Of a stretch of 14,751 bases of DNA, positions 1 to 6,625 are shown piece after piece. Made by a program: the position numbers and the translations under genes. Under the pieces are notes generated by a model that searched no databases, was not told the origin of the DNA, and was given only the letters and a program-made list of their open reading frames with translations. This DNA is from JAGUXG01 sp043798435. Its GTDB lineage: Bacteria; UBA9089; UBA9088; JAGUXG01. Every line of letters starts with the position of its first letter. Within the stretch, counting starts at the first letter, position 1. Location of the stretch: positions 1 through 14,751 of the forward strand of contig JAZDOR010000171.1 in the NCBI GenBank assembly GCA_043798435.1, given 5' to 3'.

Positions 1-1
1 A

Positions 2-823
2 AAGAGCCTGATAGCCAATATAGATGGAAGGGTTACCTTGTTAAATGAGAAGCTCCATATTGAGCCTGTCTATGAGGTTATCGGTAATGTGGGTCCTGCA
101 ACTGGAAATGTAGATTTTGTAGGCACAATTTTAATCACAGGTTCTATCTTAGATGGATTCAAGGTTAAGGCAGGAGGCGATGTGCTGGTAAGGGACGCCA
201 TAGATGGCGGCCAGATTGAGGCAAAAGGAAAGGTAGAGGTGATAAAGGGGATACGGAAGGCTAAAATCAAGGCCGAAGAAGTGAAGGCTAATTTTATTGA
301 AGGTTCAACTATCTTGGCAAAAAAGATAAATATTGCTGGCGATATTATTCTTTCTGAGATTCAAGCAGAGGAGCTTTCTGCAAGAAAAATAAGGGGCGGA
401 AGGGTTCGGTGCAGTCTTTCCATAGAGACAGATGAGTCTGGTTCTTCTGCCGGGATAAAGACAAGGCTTGAGGTTGGGATATCTCCGGAGGACAAGAATG
501 AAATGGAGGCTCTGATAGCCGAAATTACGAAAGAAAGTAATGATTTGACTGAAATATCCCTTGGTCCTAAAAATGCCTCTGAAGAAAGAAGGGCTATAAT
601 TCTTGCCAAACAAGAGGAGAAGTCTTCTTCATTAAAAGAAAAGATGCAACGGCTAAAGGTACTTTCAGCAAAGCCTATTATTCCCGGTGCCTATATCTCT
701 ATCAAAAAGAAGGCTTATGTTGGCACAGAGGTGGTCGTAGGAAAGGCGGAGTATTACCTGACCGAAGATAGAATAGCCTGCGAATTTCGGCTGGCTACTA
801 ATGGTAAAATAGAGGTGAAGTAA
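2..823 (+). CDS. FapA/DUF342-family protein, C-terminal part (5' end outside window)
   Basis: The reading frame is open to the left edge, so the TTG at 38 is only an internal codon and the true start lies upstream. The visible part has the FapA/DUF342 layout: a right-handed beta-helix-like series of short Gly/Val/Ile strands (for example GPATGNVDFVGTILITGS and DAIDGGQIEAKGKVEV), then a charged coiled-coil stretch (about bases 490-660), then a short closing beta segment (IIPGAYISIKKKAYVG). FapA-family proteins are linked to flagellar or polar localisation in some bacteria, but many DUF342 members have no known role, and no flagellar genes are visible here. The 3' end looks intact. The gene converges on the XRE gene with a 21-bp gap. 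A second DUF342 gene starts at 14513 on the same strand. The family call is firm; the role is unknown. Confidence 0.85.
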   Translation, partial: KSLIANIDGRVTLLNEKLHIEPVYEVIGNVGPATGNVDFVGTILITGSILDGFKVKAGGDVLVRDAIDGGQIEAKGKVEVIKGIRKAKIKAEEVKANFIEGSTILAKKINIAGDIILSEIQAEELSARKIRGGRVRCSLSIETDESGSSAGIKTRLEVGISPEDKNEMEALIAEITKESNDLTEISLGPKNASEERRAIILAKQEEKSSSLKEKMQRLKVLSAKPIIPGAYISIKKKAYVGTEVVVGKAEYYLTEDRIACEFRLATNGKIEVK

Positions 824-844
824 TTCGCTAATGGTTATTGTTTG

Positions 845-1186
845 TTAATCATTTAAGCTATCTTCTTTAACTGAAATTGAAATTAAAAACTTCCATCTTT
901 CTTTCTCTTTAGAACAACTCAAAACTGAAGCCTCTACAGAATGAAGAGGCTTTTTCTCCTCCCCTTCTATCAACTGAAAAAATCTCTCCATCTTTATTCC
1001 CAATCCTTTACATATCTTTCGGATGCCATCAATAGAACAGTTCCGTTTTCCTCTTTCAATCTCACCAAGATAGGTAGGGCTTATGTCAGCTATTTCTGCA
1101 AGTCTTTCTTGGTTTAAACCAGATGTCTTTCGCAGACTTCTTATATTCTCACCCACTCTTTTTAGAAACAACTTTAATTCATCCAT
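845..1186 (-). CDS. XRE/Cro-CI-family helix-turn-helix transcriptional regulator
   Basis: This is a 113-residue protein. Its first two thirds form a classic HTH_3 domain with the core pattern LRKTSGLNQERLAEIADIS and the recognition-helix region PTYLGEIERGKRN, followed by helices 4-5 (IRKICKGLGIKMERFFQLI). The C-terminal 40 residues are polar and match no domain I recognise. I chose the ATG at 1186 (MDELKLFLKR) because this opening is typical of such regulators. The 20-residue-longer TTG reading from 1246 would run into the divergent control region. Only a weak GAGAG precedes the ATG. The gene is divergent from the radical SAM/RiPP-like block, with 218 bp between start codons, so it probably represses or autoregulates through the palindromes there. 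The regulator call is firm; the target is inferred. Confidence 0.88.
   Translation of the reverse strand: MDELKLFLKRVGENIRSLRKTSGLNQERLAEIADISPTYLGEIERGKRNCSIDGIRKICKGLGIKMERFFQLIEGEEKKPLHSVEASVLSCSKEKERWKFLISISVKEDSLND
928..955 (+). terminator. Probable rho-independent terminator for the upstream DUF342 gene
   Basis: A perfect 8-bp inverted repeat, AAGCCTCT (928-935) and AGAGGCTT (945-952), has a 9-nt loop and is followed by T residues to 955. The T-run lies on the plus-strand side, so it would end transcripts coming from the DUF342 gene about 105 bp past its stop. It sits inside the 3' coding part of the convergent XRE gene, which is unusual and means its bases serve two roles. It could be chance, but the perfect stem plus T-run favours a terminator. 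Confidence 0.6.
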
Positions 1187-1246
1187 AAAAAAATAATACT
1201 CTCTATGAAAGGTAAAATGAAGTAGTGATAGTTTGTATTTTTCCAA

Positions 1247-1273
1247 TTTTTCTCAACTATATCGTTGAAAAAA
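1247..1273. promoter_or_regulatory. Imperfect palindrome directly upstream of the -35 box, possible operator
   Basis: TTTTTCTCAAC (1247-1257) and GTTGAAAAAA (1264-1273) form an inverted repeat around a 6-nt centre, with one extra base in the left arm. It ends 2 bp before the -35 hexamer at 1276 and lies between two divergent genes, one an XRE repressor. A binding site for that regulator is the simplest reading. A/T-rich arms make chance symmetry more likely than for the perfect palindrome at 1368. Confidence 0.4.
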
Positions 1274-1275
1274 TC

Positions 1276-1304
1276 TTGACATCCGATTCATCTTGTGTTA
1301 TACT
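1276..1304 (+). promoter_or_regulatory. Sigma-70-type promoter driving the radical SAM/RiPP-like block
   Basis: TTGACA (1276-1281) and TATACT (1299-1304) are separated by exactly 17 bp. The -35 box is perfect and the -10 box differs from TATAAT at one base. Transcription would start near 1311, leaving a leader of about 95 nt before the ATG at 1405. The position agrees with that ATG rather than the longer open frame from 1225, which would start upstream of the promoter. It is the best promoter I can see in the window and may serve genes as far as 14367. Confidence 0.8.
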
Positions 1305-1324
1305 TAAAAATGGCGACAGAATCA

Positions 1325-1344
1325 TCTTGCAATCTGTGGCAAGA
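1325..1344. promoter_or_regulatory. Inverted repeat in the leader, possible second operator or RNA hairpin
   Basis: TCTTGC (1325-1330) and GCAAGA (1339-1344) are perfect 6-bp inverted arms with an 8-nt spacer. They share the CTTG/GCAA half-site character with the perfect palindrome 24 bp downstream. Two related symmetric sites within 60 bp of each other just after the transcription start suggest a tandem operator. A short RNA stem is the alternative. Confidence 0.35.
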
Positions 1345-1367
1345 AAAATAAACCTGCCCTTTTTCCC

Positions 1368-1383
1368 TTGGCAAATTTGCCAA
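1368..1383. promoter_or_regulatory. Perfect 16-bp palindrome in the 5' leader, likely operator
   Basis: TTGGCAAATTTGCCAA is a gapless perfect palindrome, about 57-72 nt downstream of the predicted transcription start and 5 bp before the AGGAG ribosome binding site at 1389-1393. Its size fits a dimeric XRE-family site, which would act as a roadblock. In RNA the palindrome could form only a tight stem or pair between transcripts, so a DNA site is more likely. The regulator assignment is inferred from the neighbouring divergent gene. Confidence 0.55.
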
Positions 1384-1404
1384 AGTCCAGGAGTAACAGA
1401 AAAA

Positions 1405-2856
1405 ATGATTTACTCAGAAATCAGTGGCAAAAAAGAGATTACACTTGTCAATTTTAACCTGATGTATGCAAGGCTTCAAGGAATGATAGATTGGCAAGCG
1501 TATCTTCCTTTAGGATTGCTCTATTTGACTTCAACATTAGAAAGAGAGGGATTCAGGGTTGATATCAGGGATTACCAGCTTCAAGTATGCAAAACTCCGT
1601 TTGACATAAATCATGCTGTTAGTTTTCTGGACTCTTCAGCAGATATAGTGGGATTCAGTTGTATGGCAAACCTTTTACCTTTTACAATATTGGTGGCCAA
1701 GGAACTGAAACAAAGATACCCGGAAAAGTTTATAATTTTAGGTGGTGTTGGACCTTCTGGGGTAGCTCATCATATCATTGAGCATTTTCCTTTTATTGAT
1801 GTGGTTGTGAGGGGCGAAGGAGAAAAAACAATTGTTGAGTTAATAAAAAGTATAAGCAATGCTTCTCAATTAAAAAATATAAAAGGAATTACGTTCCGTA
1901 TCCACAATGAAATTTTCAATAATCCTCCTCAAGAACGAATAATGAATCTGGATTCAATACCTCCTCCAGCATATGAAAGGATTAATTTCAAGGATTATGA
2001 TGCCGCACCGAGTATCATCACCTCAAGAGGATGTCCCTACAAATGTGCATTCTGCACTGAAAATACAGTCTGGGGCCATAAAGTAGTTTTTCGTGAGATA
2101 AGAGGTGTTGTTGAAGAAATCAAGATTCTACATGATAAATATCAAAAGAACACCTTTCTTATTCAAGATGACAATTTTGTGCTTCATCAAGAACGAATAT
2201 TTGAATTTTGCGATGAACTAAAAAAATCAAATTTGAATATTCAATGGAAATGTTTTGGACGCATTGATTTGATGAACGGAGAATTGATGAAGACTATGTC
2301 TAAAGCAGGTTGTGTACAAATTAGATACGGCATTGAATCCGGATCAAATAGAACATTGGAGAAAATAGATAAACAATTCACCATAGAAGAAGCAGAGAAG
2401 GTTGTTCGGCAATCACTTAACTATTTCCCAAGTGTCCATACCTCATTTATCTACGGATATCCATTGGAGGTTGAAAGTATGGAAGATTTTCAACAGACAG
2501 TAAATAAAGTGGAGTGCTTTGACAAAATGGGTGCAACCACATATCTTTTCTTATTATCTCCACTTCCTGAAAACCGAATTTACAACGAGCATAAAGGAAA
2601 ACTTGATCTTTCCAGAGAATTGTGGTCAGATTTTATAAGTACGGGGCAGGAAGACAAATGGAATGATATAAACTTACTTGATAAAAAACATAAACCAATT
2701 TATGACTTGATTGTGCAGTATCCGTATATATTTCCAGGATTCTATCATTATGACTGGGAACATAATGTATTGCCAAAATTGAGGGTTGTAAAGAAAAGGA
2801 ATTTATTTGACAGAAAGATAAGAAAAATCGGCAAGGATTATAAAATAGACCTTTAA
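1405..2856 (+). CDS. B12-binding-type radical SAM enzyme (first of three)
   Basis: This is a 483-residue protein. Residues 15-155 form a Rossmann-like cobalamin-binding-type domain (ADIVGFSCMANL near 79, ILGGVGPSG near 111, VVVRGEGE near 133). The radical SAM core follows, with the 4Fe-4S motif C210-PYK-C214-AF-C217, then YGIESGSNRTL near 308 and GYPLE near 351, which match the GxESGS and GxPGE landmarks of this superfamily. No SPASM cluster is evident. Family members methylate or rearrange unactivated carbons; the substrate here is unknown. I start at ATG 1405 because AGGAG lies 11 nt upstream and the domain begins at once, whereas the longer open frame from 1225 would begin upstream of the promoter. 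The next gene follows after 6 bp. The enzyme class is firm. A role in peptide modification is inferred from context. Confidence 0.88.
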   Translation: MIYSEISGKKEITLVNFNLMYARLQGMIDWQAYLPLGLLYLTSTLEREGFRVDIRDYQLQVCKTPFDINHAVSFLDSSADIVGFSCMANLLPFTILVAKELKQRYPEKFIILGGVGPSGVAHHIIEHFPFIDVVVRGEGEKTIVELIKSISNASQLKNIKGITFRIHNEIFNNPPQERIMNLDSIPPPAYERINFKDYDAAPSIITSRGCPYKCAFCTENTVWGHKVVFREIRGVVEEIKILHDKYQKNTFLIQDDNFVLHQERIFEFCDELKKSNLNIQWKCFGRIDLMNGELMKTMSKAGCVQIRYGIESGSNRTLEKIDKQFTIEEAEKVVRQSLNYFPSVHTSFIYGYPLEVESMEDFQQTVNKVECFDKMGATTYLFLLSPLPENRIYNEHKGKLDLSRELWSDFISTGQEDKWNDINLLDKKHKPIYDLIVQYPYIFPGFYHYDWEHNVLPKLRVVKKRNLFDRKIRKIGKDYKIDL

Positions 2857-2862
2857 TAAATT

Positions 2863-4125
2863 ATGTTTAATCTTCAGGTAAAATTTATCAAAATGTTATT
2901 TAGGGCTGTCTGTAGGAAGAGGGGCATTCCGCTCTTTATTGCGTTATTTTTTGTAAGCAGTCTTCAATTTTACTGTTACGCAGGGGAAAGACCTACTGTT
3001 ACGCTTGAAGTTATAAGAGCGATTGATCACCGATTGCCCACATTATCAGATGAAGACATGAAACAGATATTAGATGAAGCAAAAAGAATAATATATATAA
3101 AGTTAGGAGACAAAATTGAGATTGATTTCCATGATAATGGTACTATTTCATTGCCAAATTTATTCAAAAATTACCAATATCAGTCAAGCAAATTTTATAA
3201 AGATCTCAAAGACTGGAAATATAATTTGAATAATCCACCAGACCTTGACAAAGATAAAAAATATATAATTGACTTTCTAAAACAATGGGAACTTGACTCA
3301 TTGAAAGACTTTTTTCCAGATAGACAAATAAGAAGCTATGACGATTTTTACAAGATTTTGACAATAACATATCATAAAAAAATAAAATGGCTTAAAAGCC
3401 TAAAAACATATAATGGTGCAAATTTAATCATCCAGCCACCTGTTTCATTTCAGTCATATGTGGAATGGCTTTCATTGATGTGGTATCAGGATAAATATGA
3501 TATTATTTTTACAAATACCCTGATTGTGTATGATCTTTTTTCTGAACCCTACCCACATACAATATGTAAACACGCTAAAGCTGGAGGTTCTTCGTGTTCA
3601 AGTCCGAAAAGAAAACCCTTAGATGGAAGAAGTTTAGTGGTAAATATTTTTGAGGAATACGGAAATATTGAAGGAATAAAACCTGCCACTGATGTACCAA
3701 AGGCAACAAAGAATAAGATTCTTGGAGGATTTTATTTTGCCCATGAATTTGGACATGCCTTTTATTATATACCAGATGTGTATGACCATAGTAATGCTTG
3801 CCTGATGAATTCCTCCCTCTCAAATATGGAGGGCTTAAAGGGTTATAATGCGATTATAAGTAATTTATCTATGTGTCAAAAATGTCAGCCCTGGATAATT
3901 GCCAAGGAATATGTAATTTGTGCCCAAAATGCTTATAGGAAAAAAGATTATGCCCGTTCTGGAAATATGTACATACAAGCCGTATCTAAGACCCCCAAAA
4001 TAATAGATGGAGATTACAATGGCTATGTAATAGGGTTATATGAAAAGGCTTTGGATGCTTACACAAAAGCCAAAGATAAAAATAATATAAGAAGATGTAA
4101 AGGGTTAATAAAAAACCAAAAATAA
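2863..4125 (+). CDS. Exported metzincin-like zinc metalloprotease, atypical
   Basis: This 420-residue protein has an N-terminal hydrophobic segment (about residues 21-40, GIPLFIALFF to CYA, preceded by basic residues) that looks like a signal peptide with cleavage near A40. The centre is not recognisable. Residues 294-298 are HEFGH, followed by D305, H309, C313-L-M315 and C338-QK-C341. The pattern resembles archaemetzincins (HExxH..., CxM, CxxC) or M6-like peptidases (HEFGH...PDxYD), but the usual G and third His of HExxHxxGxxH are absent. D305 or H309 might be the third zinc ligand. The C-terminus (345-415) is helical and TPR-like. The start may be ATG 2863 or Met11 at 2893; neither has a clear ribosome binding site. 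It sits between two radical SAM genes (gaps of 6 and 17 bp). It may trim a product or act on an envelope target. A metalloprotease fold is likely; activity is unproven. Confidence 0.65.
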   Translation: MFNLQVKFIKMLFRAVCRKRGIPLFIALFFVSSLQFYCYAGERPTVTLEVIRAIDHRLPTLSDEDMKQILDEAKRIIYIKLGDKIEIDFHDNGTISLPNLFKNYQYQSSKFYKDLKDWKYNLNNPPDLDKDKKYIIDFLKQWELDSLKDFFPDRQIRSYDDFYKILTITYHKKIKWLKSLKTYNGANLIIQPPVSFQSYVEWLSLMWYQDKYDIIFTNTLIVYDLFSEPYPHTICKHAKAGGSSCSSPKRKPLDGRSLVVNIFEEYGNIEGIKPATDVPKATKNKILGGFYFAHEFGHAFYYIPDVYDHSNACLMNSSLSNMEGLKGYNAIISNLSMCQKCQPWIIAKEYVICAQNAYRKKDYARSGNMYIQAVSKTPKIIDGDYNGYVIGLYEKALDAYTKAKDKNNIRRCKGLIKNQK

Positions 4126-4142
4126 AACAATGAAAAACTAAA

Positions 4143-5465
4143 ATGGAAATCACTTTTATTAGTCCATATGTTAATGGTAAGATCAATCCAATTCCCTCAC
4201 TTGGTATAGGGTATCTTTTATCCTCTTTAAGAACTAAGGGTCATTCATATAGATACATAGATGGCCAAATATCCAGTAAGGAATTTTTTTGGAAAGAGGT
4301 TAATAAAATAGAAACACCAATAGTTGGATTGTCGTCTTTTTTGTGTGATATCAACGAGCTAATTAATGTAGCAAAGCACATTGCTAAAAGATACCCTGAT
4401 AAAATTATTATTGTCGGCGGACGAGGTCCTTGTAGCCTGCCTCCAGAATATTTGTTCAAGAAAGCCCCCATTGATTATATAGTATTAGGTGAAGGAGAAG
4501 AAAGTTTGCCTCTTTTGCTTAATTATTTAGAATCCGAGAAATTAAAATTAGAAGATATATCAGGATTGGCATACAAAAAAGATGAAACAATAACTATTAC
4601 TGGACCTTTTAGATATATTGAAAATTTAGACTCCTTACCTTTCCCGGACAGAGAAACTATTCGTCAGAAGGAATATCTTAAAATTCAAGAAGATATTGTA
4701 GGCAAGCCAATGATTCGTTTGATTACTTCAAGAGGTTGTTATCATAGATGTACATTTTGTGCTAATAATAGCACAAAATATCGCCTAAGAACCTCTGCAA
4801 ATATAGTGGAGGAAATAAATTCGTTAGTTGATATTTATAAAATTAAAAATTTTTTTTTCTGTGATGCCATTTTTATGAGTCCAAAAAGTAGGCTAAAAGA
4901 ATTATGTAACCAGATAATTAACCAAGACCTAAAATTAAATTGGAAGGCTCATGCAAGAGTTGATGAAATAGATTTTGAAACCCTAAAATTGATTTCTGAA
5001 GCAGGATGCAACCAATTATTTTTTGGTGTGGAGTCAGGCAGTGATAAAATATTAAAAATATTAAAGAAGGGAACAACGCAAGAACAAACAATTGAAGCTT
5101 TTGAACTGTGCAAAAAGATTGGAATAAGTACCTTTGCTTATTTTCTCGTTGGAGTTCCCGGAGAAACCGATGAAGACATCAAAGCTACTGTTGACATTAT
5201 AAATAGAATACAACCCGATGGGCTTGATGTATATATATTATTGCCTTATCCTGGTTCCTCTATATTTAATGAATATTGTAAAGATAAAAGTTTTTTCAAT
5301 TGGGATAAATACTTGGGATGGAAAGAGGATAATTTTGAGAAATCTCAAAGAAAATTTTTAAATTATGGTGCTCAATTAAATCCTGTTAAAATTCGCAAAA
5401 ATCTTTTAAAAGAATATAAATGCCTGCAAAAAAATAAAAATTTTTTTCTTAGAACTTATAAATGA
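4143..5465 (+). CDS. B12-binding-type radical SAM enzyme (second of three)
   Basis: This is a 440-residue protein with a cobalamin-binding-type N-terminal half (about residues 3-130; IVGLSSFLCD near 60, IIVGGRGPC near 89, YIVLGEGEE near 112). The radical SAM core carries C199-YHR-C203-TF-C206. GVESGSDKIL near 295 and VGVPGET near 336 complete the expected landmarks. The size is typical for the family and no extra C-terminal cluster is visible. It is only distantly similar to the 1405 gene, so the two are unlikely to be a recent duplication. It follows the protease gene after 17 bp with no clear Shine-Dalgarno sequence. Coding DNA here is clearly more AT-rich than in the genes after 5564. The enzyme class is firm; the reaction and substrate are unknown. 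Confidence 0.87.
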   Translation: MEITFISPYVNGKINPIPSLGIGYLLSSLRTKGHSYRYIDGQISSKEFFWKEVNKIETPIVGLSSFLCDINELINVAKHIAKRYPDKIIIVGGRGPCSLPPEYLFKKAPIDYIVLGEGEESLPLLLNYLESEKLKLEDISGLAYKKDETITITGPFRYIENLDSLPFPDRETIRQKEYLKIQEDIVGKPMIRLITSRGCYHRCTFCANNSTKYRLRTSANIVEEINSLVDIYKIKNFFFCDAIFMSPKSRLKELCNQIINQDLKLNWKAHARVDEIDFETLKLISEAGCNQLFFGVESGSDKILKILKKGTTQEQTIEAFELCKKIGISTFAYFLVGVPGETDEDIKATVDIINRIQPDGLDVYILLPYPGSSIFNEYCKDKSFFNWDKYLGWKEDNFEKSQRKFLNYGAQLNPVKIRKNLLKEYKCLQKNKNFFLRTYK

Positions 5466-5563
5466 TAACAAATAAACAACACACAAAGAAAGAATTTATC
5501 ATTTGTGCTCTGCAATATGCTTTATTCTCTGTAACTTTGTGGTGAACTCTTACAAAGAAGAAA
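5466..5563. other. 98-bp spacer between the AT-rich module and the packed RiPP-like module
   Basis: No gene fits here. The spacer holds a 7-bp inverted pair, CACAAAG (5482-5488) and CTTTGTG (5535-5541), with a long loop, and a phrase 'ctctgtaactttgtggtgaa' that resembles dispersed spacer repeats of some uncultured bacterial genomes (from memory, not checked). I see no convincing sigma-70 promoter; TATTCT at 5523 lacks a matching -35. It could be a junction between two separately acquired blocks. Confidence 0.4.
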
Positions 5564-6415
5564 ATGATGGTTTATAATAAGATATTAAATCCTTCTTTCT
5601 TCAAAGAAGATCTGCTTTTGCTGACCTTAGTTAAAAAGGGAAGAACTCTATATTTTCTCAAAGACACATCTTTTCCACCCATAATGTATGAAATAGAGGA
5701 AAAGGCGGCAAAATACATCTTGCTTCTTGACCAATATGGCTTAAATTTACCAGATTTTGTTGATGATCTTAAAATGATTCTTCGGTCTTTAGAAGAAGAA
5801 AGATTGTTGGCAAAGCATAGTGAACCTTTTGTCTCTTCCTGTCCCGGGACGATAATTATAAGAGACTGTGATCCTCTTGTAACCAAAATTTACGAGGTTA
5901 CAAAACCCATTTTTACCAAAGAGGGACTCTTCCTTTCCCTTTTGTTTGTTATCTGTTCATTATGGTTCTTGACCAGAGATTTTTCGTGGGTTAGGTTTTA
6001 TAATCTTGCTACCTTTCAGTTTCTAAGTTTAGTCTTTTTTGGAATCTCAATTCTGGTAATAGGAACAATCATTCATGAGTTCTTGCACGGCCTTATAGTA
6101 AAGAAATATGAAGGCCATATCTCATCGGTAGGCATTTTTCTCTTTCCTTTCCCGTCTGGATTCTGTGATGTAACCAGTATACACTTTATCAACAATAGGA
6201 CAAAAAGGTTTTTAATCTATGCTATAGGAGTCTATTGGTGGTTGATTATAGCCTTATTCTTTGCCTTATTATGTAAATCTTTTACCCTGATTTTCTGGAA
6301 GGGAATATTTTTCTATCTTTCAGTCTGTGGAATTATAAGCTTCCTTGTGGTCTTAAACCCATTTACTCCCTCAGATGGGAGAGAAGCCATAAGGGAATTT
6401 TGCAAAAAATCTTGA
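5564..6415 (+). CDS. M50 (site-2-type) membrane metalloprotease with PqqD-like N-terminal domain
   Basis: This is a 283-residue protein. Residues 8-85 are soluble and read like a PqqD/RRE winged helix (strand-rich VKKGRTLYFLKD, then EEKAAKYILLLDQYG, then FVDDLKMILRSLEEERLLA). Hydrophobic membrane segments follow at about 120-137, 150-175, 215-237 and 245-264. The zinc site HEFLH (171-175) lies in a membrane segment, and the late motif NPFTPSDG (265-272) matches the N-P...DG signature that supplies the third metal ligand in M50 proteases. The protein ends 11 residues later, which is short but keeps all catalytic motifs. Comparable M50 proteins, such as YydH of the Bacillus YydF system, occur beside RiPP precursors. 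The small peptide gene begins 20 bp downstream, so leader binding and cleavage of that peptide is the likely job. Two ATGs (5564, 5567) are possible. Confidence 0.82.
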   Translation: MMVYNKILNPSFFKEDLLLLTLVKKGRTLYFLKDTSFPPIMYEIEEKAAKYILLLDQYGLNLPDFVDDLKMILRSLEEERLLAKHSEPFVSSCPGTIIIRDCDPLVTKIYEVTKPIFTKEGLFLSLLFVICSLWFLTRDFSWVRFYNLATFQFLSLVFFGISILVIGTIIHEFLHGLIVKKYEGHISSVGIFLFPFPSGFCDVTSIHFINNRTKRFLIYAIGVYWWLIIALFFALLCKSFTLIFWKGIFFYLSVCGIISFLVVLNPFTPSDGREAIREFCKKS

Positions 6416-6422
6416 GGGAGAG

Positions 6423-6430
6423 GGAGGTGA
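6423..6430 (+). promoter_or_regulatory. Near-perfect ribosome binding site of the small peptide gene
   Basis: GGAGGTGA is complementary to the 16S anti-Shine-Dalgarno over 8 bases and stands 5 nt before the ATG at 6436. No other gene in the window has a site this strong, and many have none. This marks the 40-codon frame as a real and heavily translated gene, as expected for a RiPP precursor needed in excess over its enzymes. Confidence 0.85.
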
Positions 6431-6435
6431 AAAAG

Positions 6436-6558
6436 ATGAAGAAGGTAAAGATCAATACCAAAAAGATGATCAGAGTCTTAGAAAGAAAATTGGCTCTGAG
6501 CTGGGGGAGACCGAAGCCTAAGCGTCCGACGCCGACTTGTGCTGGTCTAAGAGGATAA
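6436..6558 (+). CDS. 40-residue cationic peptide, candidate RiPP precursor
   Basis: This small frame (40 codons plus TAA) is not similar to any precursor family I know. The first half (residues 1-23, starting MKKVKINTKK and ending LALSW) looks like a basic amphipathic-helix leader. The second half (24-40) is Pro/Lys/Arg-rich and ends PTPTCAGLRG with a single Cys at 35. There are 8 Lys, 5 Arg and one Glu, a net charge near +12. There is no Gly-Gly cleavage site, which agrees with the ABC exporter lacking a C39 peptidase domain. The gene lies 20 bp after the RRE-bearing M50 protease, has the best ribosome binding site in the window, and is followed by a hairpin and then the modification and export genes. 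The core is plausibly residues 26-40, with Cys35, Thr32, Thr34 and the prolines as modification targets. Precursor status is inferred from context; an alternative is a regulatory leader peptide. Confidence 0.78.
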   Translation: MKKVKINTKKMIRVLERKLALSWGRPKPKRPTPTCAGLRG

Positions 6559-6574
6559 TGGGTTTGGAGAGAAA

Positions 6575-6613
6575 GGCCCTGTCTTTCTTTTTGATTGGCA
6601 GGGCCAAATTTTT
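6575..6613 (+). terminator. Hairpin after the peptide gene, partial terminator or processing stem
   Basis: GGCCCTG (6575-6581) and CAGGGCC (6599-6605) form a perfect GC-rich 7-bp stem with a 17-nt loop, followed by AAA and five T (6609-6613). It starts 16 bp after the peptide stop and ends just before the AGGA (6616-6619) of the epimerase gene. A leaky terminator or 3'-stabilising stem here would give more peptide mRNA than enzyme mRNA, a common arrangement after bacteriocin precursor genes. The three As before the T-run weaken it as a full terminator. Confidence 0.6.
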
Positions 6614-6625
6614 ACAGGAATAATA

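Noticed and set aside
305..613. Minus-strand frames opposite the left DUF342 gene
   Set aside because: They lie wholly within a convincing coding region on the plus strand and have no recognisable motifs.
1187..1246. TTG-started 20-residue extension of the XRE protein
   Set aside because: The added residues are not part of the HTH family, and the ATG at 1186 gives a typical XRE start.
1225..1404. Upstream extension of the first radical SAM frame to 1225
   Set aside because: It would start upstream of the TTGACA/TATACT promoter and span the palindromes. The residues have no family similarity, while ATG 1405 has AGGAG upstream and begins the domain.
5466..5563. Separate promoter for the M50 and peptide genes
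   Set aside because: TATGCT and TATTCT are present but no -35-like hexamer lies 16-18 bp upstream of either.
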